Assembly (NCBI RefSeq): GCF_000332455.1
Contig: NZ_AOGY02000065.1
Span: 1-64,000 of the forward strand
Direction: 5' to 3'
DNA from: Leptospira vanthielii serovar Holland str. Waz Holland = ATCC 700522
GTDB lineage: Bacteria > Spirochaetota > Leptospiria > Leptospirales > Leptospiraceae
Length of the DNA: 64,000 nucleotides
A model generated the notes under the pieces. The model ran no database searches, was not told where the DNA came from, and saw only the letters and a program-made list of their open reading frames with translations. Positions 6,511 through 13,704 of the stretch are shown one piece after another. Every line of letters begins with the position of its first letter. The first letter of the stretch is position 1. Made by a program: the position numbers and the translations under genes.

Positions 6511-7986
6511 TTGGTGGCTCAGTATAGCCGAGGGGATGCGATCCTTTTGAACCAGATGGCGTCGAACGACTGGCTTGTGAATCCATTTTGTAAAGATGTA
6601 AATATCGATTGTGATACTTACTGGAAAAACAGGGTGGGGTTTTTCTTCATAAAAACATTGGAAGATACCAATGTCTATGTGGATGGGAAGTTAACAGAAG
6701 GTCATAGAGCCCTTCCTTGGGTGGCACTACTCGGATTTTTATTCTGGGTGGTGTATCAGACAAAGGATCAAACAGAAGATGCCAATGATCATAATGTGGA
6801 AAAAACTTCAGATGATTTCGTAGGAATCTCCCTTCTACCAAGTTTTACCAACAGAATCCAAAAGCAGATTCCAAGATATGGAACGGCACTCTTAGTCGTT
6901 GTTTTTTCTTTTACCACGACAGCAGGATGTTTTCCTTTGTTACTGGGTGGTGGTGAGGCCGAGTCGGGAACACCGATTTGGTTACTCGGACTTGGGAATG
7001 GAATCCCAGCAGACACACAGTCTGTTGCCGACGAACCAGGACAAGGTGGGAGTGGAGGCGGGGGAACTTCCACAGGTAATGCCAGAGTGGAGGGGATGTA
7101 TTTTTTCCATCCCGACCATTTGGGTAGCATTACCATGATTACCGATGGTCATGGGAATGTGCTTGCCGGCGGGGAAAGAGGTGGTAAAAGTCATATCACG
7201 TATAAACCGTATGGGGAGATATTTAGAACAGACTCGTATGGACCAGACATTACTAAATTCAAATATACGGGACAAGAGGAAGACCAGGAGAGTGGGTTGT
7301 ATTACTACAAGGCCAGGTATTATGATGCGAGTCTTGGCAGATTTGTGAGTAACGATGGTCAGGTGTTTCCTGATAAAGAACAAGGGATGAACCGGATGAT
7401 GTATGTTGATGGGAATCCGTTGAAATGGGCGGATAGGAGTGGGAATAGGATTAGTCAGTCATTGATTTTTGGTTTACTTGGTTATATTTTGGCACCAGAA
7501 GGTAAAAAAATAGAAGGCTTTCTCACTGGCTATTCTATTGGGAAAAAGAAAGATCTTGCTAGACATAATAATGACATTGATAAAAATCTTAGAGGAATTC
7601 TTGGCAAATCAGATTTTAGGTTTGAACATTTAAAACGAAGTGACTTTGGAAAATCATTGAACCAAATGTATAAAGAAGCAGTTCATGGAGACATTGGAAA
7701 TTGGATTACCGAAAGATATACTGAAATCCGATATTGGGTTCCTAAGAGAAAAAGACTTAGTCGCACGGATATGAATGAACGGCAGAAGAAACTTGCACAG
7801 GAAAATATTTTTAACTGGCTCGTAGTAACTTCGATATTGAGAACTTGCAGAGTCGCTAATTGTGCATATAATTGGACACCATCGATTCCGGAGAGTGGTT
7901 GTAATGAATTTGTTTGTACCGATTCAAATGGGTCTCATTGTAAACCAGAACTATATAATTCATCCGAAAATAAGTGTGGTAAATGA
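6511..7986 (+). CDS. Rhs-family protein, 5'-truncated, with unknown C-terminal tip
   Basis: 491 residues from a TTG (or GTG at 6514). Residues about 67-83 and 127-150 are hydrophobic. The second hydrophobic segment ends TTAGC before a Gly/Pro-rich linker. Residues about 194-300 form the C-terminal end of an Rhs core: HPDHLGS, YKPYGE, the [19 protein letters not shown] block and GRFVSND. A weak form of the Rhs self-cleavage region (MYVDGNPLKWADRSG) follows. The last 175 residues are a tip with six Cys residues near the end and no recognised family. Rhs proteins usually exceed 1,000 residues, so the long repeat shell is missing. A lipoprotein gene follows at once. Confidence 0.7.
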   Translation: MVAQYSRGDAILLNQMASNDWLVNPFCKDVNIDCDTYWKNRVGFFFIKTLEDTNVYVDGKLTEGHRALPWVALLGFLFWVVYQTKDQTEDANDHNVEKTSDDFVGISLLPSFTNRIQKQIPRYGTALLVVVFSFTTTAGCFPLLLGGGEAESGTPIWLLGLGNGIPADTQSVADEPGQGGSGGGGTSTGNARVEGMYFFHPDHLGSITMITDGHGNVLAGGERGGKSHITYKPYGEIFRTDSYGPDITKFKYTGQEEDQESGLYYYKARYYDASLGRFVSNDGQVFPDKEQGMNRMMYVDGNPLKWADRSGNRISQSLIFGLLGYILAPEGKKIEGFLTGYSIGKKKDLARHNNDIDKNLRGILGKSDFRFEHLKRSDFGKSLNQMYKEAVHGDIGNWITERYTEIRYWVPKRKRLSRTDMNERQKKLAQENIFNWLVVTSILRTCRVANCAYNWTPSIPESGCNEFVCTDSNGSHCKPELYNSSENKCGK

Positions 7987-8451
7987 ATGAAAAAACTGTG
8001 TTTATTTTTTATTAATTTTAGTTTGGTGATTCAATGTGTAAATTTGAACTACATTAATGATCAGAAAGAAGAAAACAAAAAGCTGGGCCAGGCAAATTCG
8101 TTGCTTCTGATAGCTAATAGTGTTTTGATTGATTATAATTCTGGGTTACCGGTAAATAATATGTTATTCCGATATTCAGTAATAGACAGTCAGAATATTG
8201 TACTGAGTTTGGCTCAATATTGTGTGAATATTTATACTTTAGTCGGACTAGATCCAAATAAAATAATAACCGAGTGGCAATCATTAACTAAGTATCCTAA
8301 TAAATGTGCTTTGAATAATCCAAGAGATTTTAAATGTATTACTTCAAAGAACATTTACATTAATGAAATAATGCTTCCTGCTTCGTTGGGTCTAACAGCC
8401 GCCGAAAATTTATGCAATAATGAAGCAAAAGGGACAATTCTGGTTTATTAG
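7987..8451 (+). CDS. Lipoprotein paired with the Rhs tip, candidate immunity protein
   Basis: 154 residues with a signal peptide and lipobox LVIQC near residue 17. It starts directly after the stop of the Rhs protein, so the two are probably co-translated. It is twice the length of the other lipoproteins here and unrelated to them; it has four more Cys residues in the mature part. By position it is the candidate immunity protein for the unknown tip upstream. A strong hairpin 15 bp after the stop suggests transcription ends here. Confidence 0.65.
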   Translation: MKKLCLFFINFSLVIQCVNLNYINDQKEENKKLGQANSLLLIANSVLIDYNSGLPVNNMLFRYSVIDSQNIVLSLAQYCVNIYTLVGLDPNKIITEWQSLTKYPNKCALNNPRDFKCITSKNIYINEIMLPASLGLTAAENLCNNEAKGTILVY

Positions 8452-8466
8452 TTTTTTACTTTAAGT

Positions 8467-8504
8467 ATTGTTGAAACTTCAAAGACGACTGAAGTTTCAA
8501 CAAT
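8467..8504 (+). terminator. Hairpin terminator after 7987-8451
   Basis: A perfect 14-bp inverted repeat, ATTGTTGAAACTTC and its complement, around a 10-base loop, 15 bp after the lipoprotein stop. No clear T-run follows, so termination is likely but not certain. Confidence 0.55.
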
Positions 8505-8583
8505 TAGCTATTTCTAAAGTATCTTTGGATTAGTAAGTCGTTTCAATTTTCCGATAAAATCACATATAGCATTTGTGATTTTA

Positions 8584-8709
8584 TTGAAGTCGATAAACTA
8601 AGTTTATCGCAGAAGATGATCCCTTGTCTGACTTTAATGCAAGCGGACGGCCATACTCTTTAGAAAGTCTTTCAAATATCGCTTTTGTTTGCGCTAAATT
8701 CGTTTTATT
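8584..8709 (-). pseudogene. Third transposase remnant (rve core)
   Basis: The minus strand reads NKTNLAQTKAIFERLSKEYG, then RPLALKSDKGSSSA and a stop. The GRPLALKSDKGS block matches the second-Asp region of rve-type transposase cores (usually SDNGSxF). About 42 codons survive. It is a different part of the gene from the remnants at 3204 and 4531, so all could be pieces of related elements. Confidence 0.55.
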
Positions 8710-8732
8710 TTAGATTTCACAAGCAAGAAGAC

Positions 8733-8779
8733 TACTATGAGTATCTGTGATTCTCAAAAGATTACAGATACTCATAGTA
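8733..8779. repeat. Long perfect inverted repeat in gene-free stretch
   Basis: TACTATGAGTATCTGT and its exact complement form a 16-bp stem around a 15-base centre. A second hairpin of 11 bp lies at 8554-8584 (ATAAAATCACA and complement). The surrounding 8505-9072 contains the transposase remnant and otherwise only decayed sequence; no intact gene is seen. Confidence 0.6.
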
Positions 8780-9072
8780 CAACAGATGAAATAATCAACA
8801 CGCCAAACATACCAAGTTCTCTTGTTTTCAATCGTTGATTTCTGCTAAGGCACAAAATAGTCGTGCTTTAGTGAAATGGATGTTTCTATGATAGTTAATG
8901 CTAAACCAAGGAAATTCATTTATTGTTTTAAATGCATCTTCCAAAACAAGATGATAAAAAAAGCAGCAAGAAAGCATTTGCTAAATTTAATGCTAATATT
9001 ATCTTTCCACTAGGTGCTACAAAATCGTCTTCAAGGGAAATTATTGGGAAATAGTTTGATTCTCCAATATCT

Positions 9073-9186
9073 GTAGAAATGTAATTTGGAGTTTATTATA
9101 GTATTAGATTTGGTGTTAATTTTTCTGAATTCATTGACTTTGTTTTTGGGACAGTTCAGGTTGATGTATTGGTTGATGATGTATAG
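9073..9186 (+). pseudogene. Decayed copy of the 3658 lipoprotein
   Basis: The frame ending at TAG 9186 reads GVYYSIRFGVNFSEFIDF, then QVDVLVDDV, similar to the C terminus of the lipoprotein at 3658-4257 (GLYFGVRFGFNLSELLDL, LDILNDDEID). A stop codon interrupts it near 9082 and the front part is not recognisable. Confidence 0.55.
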
Positions 9187-9325
9187 GAGAGCTTTGCTGT
9201 AACTATATTAGTGAAGAAAGTTTTCTTTAAATTGTGTGCTATTTCCTTACAAAGACGTCTTTAGTATGTACGGTCACCATCTATTTTTACTTCAGGACAA
9301 ATAGATTTTTCTAAAGTTCTGTTGT

Positions 9326-9934
9326 TTGTATAAAATCCCACCCAAGCGAGAAGGATACGTCGGGCTTGGTCCGCAGGACGGGAGCGAACGCGAACCCCAG
9401 AGTAGCCTGATCCCGACAAACACTAGAAAAGTGATCGCCAAACGGAATGCAATGGTAAGCTCTGTTCTATGTTCGGGATTCGCCCAAATGAAAGAACTTA
9501 CGACCTGCAACGTCAGAGTGGAGGGGATGTATTTTTTCCATCCCGACCATTTGGGTAGCATTACCATGATTACCGATGGTCATGGGAATGTGCTTGCCGG
9601 CGGGGAAAGAGGTGGTAAAAGTCATATCACGTATAAACCGTATGGGGAGATATTTAGAACGGACTCGTATGGACCAGACATTACTAAATTCAAATATACG
9701 GGACAAGAGGAAGACCAGGAAAGTGGGTTGTATTATTACAAGGCTAGGTATTATGATGCGGCTCTTGGTTGGTTTGTGAGTGACGATGGCAGAAATAATC
9801 GACTTACCTGCCGAGATCTGGATGTAACCAAATCACGAGATCCCACAAAACATTTGGAAGCGGGATCAATGTATTTTGAATCTAAAGACCGAGCCGAATT
9901 TGAACTCGATTTTCCAAATCTTTATAATTTATAA
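9326..9934 (+). pseudogene. Rhs core fragment fused to element R4
   Basis: An open frame of 202 codons. Its first 65 codons are element R4 read in a non-native phase. From 9509 to about 9788 it is nearly identical in DNA to 7078-7357 of the Rhs gene at 6511, covering the HPDHLGS to YYKARYYD core. It then diverges into about 50 residues with no known motif. This is a recent partial duplication, or gene-conversion product, of the neighbouring Rhs gene; with no N terminus and no credible start it is unlikely to be a working protein. Confidence 0.6.
9344..9506 (+). repeat. Dispersed cassette-boundary element, copy R4
   Basis: AAGCGAGAAGGATACGTCGG left edge, GGACGGGAGCGAACGCGAAC core, CGACAAACACTAGAAAAGTG and the right end ATGTTCGGGATTCGCCC. 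It is joined directly to an Rhs core fragment. The left flank (9290-9343) is a diverged form of the spacer at R1 and R2. Confidence 0.7.
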
Positions 9935-10058
9935 TTTCGAGTGTTTGTTGTTGGATCCTTTCGATTAAGATAAAGACAATGTGGTTTAAAGATTGGAAAT
10001 ATCCTTACTGAGCTAGCCAAATTGATTGACAACGGAGGAAAAATGGATACAAGAAAAT

Positions 10059-10271
10059 ATGCCTATCTATCTAAAATATCTTACTCTGGCGTATTTCCTT
10101 TTGACAGAAAGTTGTATGATTTCAACGACTACTGATGCAGAATGTGGCAAACGTAAAAGGGAACGACAATTATGCTTAGGGTTAAGTATCATTGGCAATT
10201 CAGACAAAACAGAAGGCTTTTTGAATGGATACTTTTTATGTGCTCAAAATCGATCTGAATTCTGCGATTAA
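10059..10271 (+). CDS. Small lipoprotein, start uncertain
   Basis: From ATG 10059 the protein is 70 residues with a hydrophobic signal and lipobox LTESC, followed by C-rich mature sequence ending GYFLCAQNRSEFCD. The frame also extends upstream to TTG 10026. The only good ribosome site, GGAGG at 10034, sits before an ATG at 10043 in another frame, so the reading frame may have been damaged. The GYxxCxxN ending resembles the lipoproteins at 5151 and 10537. Candidate orphan immunity lipoprotein. Confidence 0.5.
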   Translation: MPIYLKYLTLAYFLLTESCMISTTTDAECGKRKRERQLCLGLSIIGNSDKTEGFLNGYFLCAQNRSEFCD

Positions 10272-10351
10272 TAATCGCTCTTATTCTTAACCCAGTTGAA
10301 CAGAAAGGATATTCACCTTACACAATCCTCTAACTTGATTTAAATTATCCA

Positions 10352-10540
10352 GATTTAGAATCGAAAAATGACGCAGATAAAAGAGCCGGGACTTTTGGAT
10401 ATGGTGCTGGTAATAAGAAGATAATTAACATGATTTTATTTAATATTGGTAATGCGGCGAGAGGTATTAGCACAGAAAAATATGGTGAAAGATTAATCCA
10501 TATGTTTATGATTACAGAAGTATTAGGATATATTCCATGA
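10352..10540 (+). pseudogene. Tail-only remnant of a tip
   Basis: From 10352 the frame reads DLESKNDADKRAGTFGYGAG and a variable tail ending EVLGYIP, homologous to the back of the broken tip at 4745-5138. The front, including HExxH, has been replaced by sequence like the transposase flank at 3170-3208. Its stop still overlaps the next lipoprotein start as ATGA, so the pairing layout is preserved although the tip is gone. Confidence 0.65.
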
Positions 10541-10779
10541 AAAAAATAAAATTCTATTCGTTGTTGTTCTTTTTGTTTCTTCTTTTTGATTGTACTCGAA
10601 GCGTATCTGCTATGCGTGATTCATGTAAAGAAAACTATATAGAAGAAGCTCCGTTGTTAATGGGAGCAGCGGGTGTAACAAATGAAGAATTGAATCCGGT
10701 GTTAACAGTGCTTTTGACCGGTTATGTAATGTGTCTGGATAATGCAGAAACAAAGGGGGATCCTGGGCCAAGGCTATAA
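10537..10779 (+). CDS. Small lipoprotein, candidate immunity protein
   Basis: 80 residues, intact version of the frameshifted gene at 5151. The start ATG is followed by seven A, giving MKKIKFYSLLFFLFLLFDC with a lipobox at LLFDC. The mature part is almost the same as at 5151 (EEAPLLMGAAGVTNEELNPV, then GYVMCLDNAETKGD). It overlaps the tip remnant by ATGA, so an immunity gene appears to have outlived its toxin. Confidence 0.65.
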   Translation: MKKIKFYSLLFFLFLLFDCTRSVSAMRDSCKENYIEEAPLLMGAAGVTNEELNPVLTVLLTGYVMCLDNAETKGDPGPRL

Positions 10780-10820
10780 ATTTTTTGTTGTTTGGTGGAT
10801 AGGCAATTCAGGAAAGAAAA

Positions 10821-11075
10821 ATGATAAATTGGCCAATAATGAAAATTGTATTGTTTTTTCATATGCTGGCAATTCTTTGTAATTGCATAGGTAACTCAAA
10901 ACCTTATAAAATCAAACTTTGTGAAGAGGCTTACGCGGTAGGCGCTTTAGGCATATTACAATTAGATGTAAATAATGAAGAAAAAATGGAAAGATCTACA
11001 TTGAATTTGCTTATCTATCATGTATGTGTCACTGATGCAAAAGAATGGAGTGAGAGACAAAAGCCAAAGTTATAG
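10821..11075 (+). CDS. Small Cys-patterned lipoprotein, orphan
   Basis: 84 residues with signal peptide and lipobox near CNC (residues 20-22). The family pattern is present: KIKLCEEAY, NLLIYHVCVTDA and a KPKL end. AGGAAAG lies about 7 bases before the ATG. There is no tip upstream; it follows the 10537 lipoprotein after 41 bp. Another likely orphan immunity gene. Confidence 0.6.
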   Translation: MINWPIMKIVLFFHMLAILCNCIGNSKPYKIKLCEEAYAVGALGILQLDVNNEEKMERSTLNLLIYHVCVTDAKEWSERQKPKL

Positions 11076-11114
11076 TGTGCCTCGTCACATACTAACATCT
11101 CTGAGGCTGATGGC

Positions 11115-11750
11115 TCACTGAGCTGGGTTTTTTAATGCTGGGATCACCACATGGTCAATCAATGCGATAAAGAGAGCCTTATCTGGAGGTTTTCTTTCTA
11201 TGAGTGCGCGGTAAGTTGCCATCGAGTTCAATACCTTACAAACAAGTTCTACATTTGCTTTTTTAGAAATTTCTCCACGTTCCATTGCTCTTTGGATGAG
11301 GGTTCGATTCACTTCCGTCCAAGGACCAAAAATTTCAGTAATTCCCTTTTTTTCAATTTCTTCATCTAACCAAAATGTTCCGAGTCCTCCCAATACCCGA
11401 AGTTTAGCATTGGCTTCTTCCATCGAATGGGGTTTGAGTATTGCTAGAAAATCATTTCTGAGAGAACCCGTATCGGGAATTTTCTCGAGTTCCAACTGGT
11501 TGCGGTTCATCCAAATCAATGCTTCTTTGACGAGTTTGACTTTCGACGGCCAACGGCGGTAACAGGCTGCCTTTCCCGTACCTACCTTGATGGCAATTTT
11601 ATCCATAGTCATGCCATCAAACCCTTCTTCGGCGAGCATCTCAATGGTTGCATTGAGAATGGATGCCTCAAGTGAGGGGTCTCGTTTCCTCCCAAGGACG
11701 GGAGTTTGCGGGGAGGGGGTCGAAACTTTTTCTCTTTTTTTCTTTTCCAT
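11115..11750 (-). CDS. TetR/AcrR-family transcriptional regulator
   Basis: 211 residues. After a basic N terminus, residues about 28-75 form a TetR helix-turn-helix (ATIEMLAEEGFDGMTMDKIA, then GTGKAACYRRWPSK). The C terminus is a helical ligand-binding domain. The gene is divergent from an SDR oxidoreductase at 12018, and a palindrome lies between them, so it probably represses that gene and itself. The ligand is not predictable. Confidence 0.88.
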   Translation of the reverse strand: MEKKKREKVSTPSPQTPVLGRKRDPSLEASILNATIEMLAEEGFDGMTMDKIAIKVGTGKAACYRRWPSKVKLVKEALIWMNRNQLELEKIPDTGSLRNDFLAILKPHSMEEANAKLRVLGGLGTFWLDEEIEKKGITEIFGPWTEVNRTLIQRAMERGEISKKANVELVCKVLNSMATYRALIERKPPDKALFIALIDHVVIPALKNPAQ

Positions 11751-11918
11751 CGAATTTAGATTATATCATACATAAAATCTTTTAAAAACGGCATTGATTT
11801 AGCTTTCTACCAAGCCTTTTGAAACGTATCTGAATCTCTGGTTGTTTGGCAATTGTATTCTTACTGAAAAATTTTTCTTTTTTCTTGACCTTATACAAAC
11901 ATATTTTCAGTGTCTAAA

Positions 11919-11956
11919 TACGGAACTGTCTAGTTCCGAAACCAATTGGTTCCGTA
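11919..11956. promoter_or_regulatory. Likely TetR operator between 11115 and 12018 genes
   Basis: TACGGAACTGTCTAGTTCCG followed by AAACCAATTGGTTCCGTA. It contains GGAACT/AGTTCC arms at 11922-11937 and an outer TACGGAA / TTCCGTA pair. It is in the divergent promoter region, with a TTGACC box at 11885. Assignment to the adjacent TetR is inference. Confidence 0.55.
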
Positions 11957-12017
11957 TGTATATGCAGACCCAATAGTTTAGGAGCCAGAAGGAAATATGC
12001 GAGTAGGGGATTGAATT

Positions 12018-12785
12018 ATGGAAACAGAGAATAAACGCATTGCTCTCGTAACTGGGGCAAACCAAGGGATAGGTTATCAGGTAGCAAAAGAATTGGCAGA
12101 AAACGGGCTGACAGTCCTTGTTGGGTCACGCGATAAAAAACGAGGTGAGACAGCAGCAAAAGAGATTGGGTTGGGAAGTATCGCTATCCAATTGGATGTA
12201 ACAGACCGAACATCGATTGCAGACGCAGCCGAGAGCATAAAGAAACAATTTGGACACCTCGACATACTTGTTAATAATGCAGGCATCTCCAATACAAGGA
12301 TGCAAAAACTAGGTTTATCAATGTATGAGTACATGGCATCGTCCCAGGCAAGCATTGCTTCTATTGATGAAATGCGTGTTGTCTGGGATACCAATGTGTT
12401 TGGAGTCCTTACTCTTTACCAAGCGATGTTACCACTCCTTCGTGAATCTAAAGATGCTCGTATCGTCAACGTATCAAGCACTCTTGGATCACTGACAGCA
12501 AATGCAGATCCTAACTCCGGTTATAGTTCATTCTACAATCCGGTTTATGCTGCATCAAAAACAGCCCTCAACGGTATCACTCTTTCGATGATGCTCGAAT
12601 TAAAAGACACTGCCATTAAGGTGAATTTGGTATCTCCAGGTTTTACGAAAACGGCCATGACTAATTTCGAGGGGTATGAAAGTCTTGAGGATGGTGCGCG
12701 CGAAGTGGTTAGGGTTGCCCTACTTGGACCGGATGGACCAACAGGGACATTTACAACATGGGATAATGTTCATGTTCCCTGGTAA
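12018..12785 (+). CDS. Short-chain dehydrogenase/reductase
   Basis: 255 residues. The N terminus has the cofactor motif TGANQGIGYQVA (TGxxxGxG) and the NNAG motif. The catalytic Ser is in VNVSSTLG and the YxxxK pair is YAASK. The sequence is a classical Rossmann-fold SDR acting on an unknown carbonyl or alcohol. It is divergent from the TetR gene at 11115, which likely controls it. A hairpin at 12818 follows the stop. Confidence 0.9.
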   Translation: METENKRIALVTGANQGIGYQVAKELAENGLTVLVGSRDKKRGETAAKEIGLGSIAIQLDVTDRTSIADAAESIKKQFGHLDILVNNAGISNTRMQKLGLSMYEYMASSQASIASIDEMRVVWDTNVFGVLTLYQAMLPLLRESKDARIVNVSSTLGSLTANADPNSGYSSFYNPVYAASKTALNGITLSMMLELKDTAIKVNLVSPGFTKTAMTNFEGYESLEDGAREVVRVALLGPDGPTGTFTTWDNVHVPW

Positions 12786-12817
12786 AGCAAAAGGATATAT
12801 AATATAAATTCTCGAAA

Positions 12818-12845
12818 CGCCCGCTTTAGTGGTGGGCGCTGTTTT
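12818..12845 (+). terminator. Rho-independent terminator after the SDR gene
   Basis: CGCCC at 12818 pairs with GGGCG at 12834-12838 around a short loop, followed by CTGTTTTA. It lies 33 bp after the SDR stop. Confidence 0.65.
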
Positions 12846-12862
12846 AAGGAATTTTCCATCTT

Positions 12863-12935
12863 CGACAAACAATGAAAAATTGTCGCCAAACGGAAGTCAT
12901 GTTTTAATATGAGGAAAATGTTTGGGACTCGCATG
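12863..12935 (+). repeat. Partial dispersed element, copy R5
   Basis: Only the right half is present: CGACAAACAATG...TTGTCGCCAAACGG, then ATGTTTGGGACTCGC. Here CGACAA and TTGTCG make a perfect 6-bp stem. The GC-rich core is absent. As in other copies, the ATG at the right end is in frame with the next gene. Confidence 0.6.
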
Positions 12936-13427
12936 AATTTGATGGATAAATTATGGACCCGGATTTTATTACTTTCTAATGCCGGCTTATGGTTTTGTGT
13001 AATACTTTTCCTTTTAAGCAACTGCAATGGAATCGGCGGACCTTCCGTGATTCCTTACGAGAATTTTAAAAACCAAGCAGAAAATTATTTTTATCTAAAG
13101 GTAATTGAGTGTGGACGTATTTATTCTGATGGTCGCTCGAATGACAATGCTTCACAAAGTTCTCGAAGCGATGACAACTTTCTATTAGGAATTTTATCAG
13201 GAGTGGCTTCAAAATCATCAGAGATATTGTCTGTTGCTGGCCCCAGTTATGTGACAATAAAAGATGCTAACTATTGTTATAAATCTATTTTGGCAGTTCC
13301 TTGTGGGCAAAACTATTCAGAATTCCTTGCGGCTTATACTCTTTCCTACTCATTTAATTGTTCACCAGAGAAAGCTTGTATCACAAGTCATCAGAATACT
13401 TTCCAAGGAAATTTTTGTAATAGATGA
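12909..13427 (+). CDS. Lipoprotein of unknown function downstream of R5
   Basis: 172 residues from ATG 12909, with other Met codons at 12918, 12933 and 12942. The first codons (MFGTR) come from element R5. A hydrophobic segment ends in LLSNC near residue 40, a lipobox, so translation more likely begins at one of the later Met codons. The mature protein has many Cys residues and a Ser-rich segment. No family is recognised. It fits the island's layout of element followed by lipoprotein, without a tip. Confidence 0.6.
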   Translation: MRKMFGTRMNLMDKLWTRILLLSNAGLWFCVILFLLSNCNGIGGPSVIPYENFKNQAENYFYLKVIECGRIYSDGRSNDNASQSSRSDDNFLLGILSGVASKSSEILSVAGPSYVTIKDANYCYKSILAVPCGQNYSEFLAAYTLSYSFNCSPEKACITSHQNTFQGNFCNR

Positions 13428-13611
13428 AAGCGAGGTGTTTAATTTACCACAAAATTTGGAAATTAACGATGAAGCTGATTTTCTTCTTTTGCCAGAATCT
13501 TCGCACCATTAACTCTGTATTTCGGTGGAATGAAAATTTTGCAAAGCCGATGACAGGAAGGAATCGCCCTTTCTGCTGGTTCGCCTGCCTCCCATCCGGG
13601 TCGAAATCGTT

Positions 13612-13686
13612 TGGTGCCCCAGGAGGGAATCGAACCCCCACTGTCGGTTCCGAAGACCGATGTTCTATCCGTTGAACTACCAGGGC
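13612..13686 (-). tRNA. tRNA-Arg (anticodon TCG)
   Basis: On the minus strand a full cloverleaf can be drawn: acceptor GCCCTGG/CTGGGGC, D arm GTTC/GAAC, anticodon stem TCGGT/ACCGA with loop CTTCGGA, T arm with loop TTCGATT, and an encoded CCA. The loop gives TCG at positions 34-36, so Arg. Its 3' end faces the accessory island, a usual location for insertion of mobile DNA. Between 13428 and 13611 no gene is seen. Confidence 0.9.
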
Positions 13687-13704
13687 ATGGTGACGGATGT
13701 AATG

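Noticed and set aside
6789..7383. Minus-strand open frames inside the Rhs gene
   Set aside because: They are antisense to the strongly conserved Rhs core, whose codon-phase conservation is on the plus strand.
1..11100. CRISPR array
   Set aside because: Repeats are long, few, and separated by 1.4-4.7 kb with genes between; no short regular repeats or cas genes anywhere in the window.
13424..13675. Open frames running into tRNA-Arg
   Set aside because: They overlap the tRNA and the 3' part of a lipoprotein gene with no protein features.
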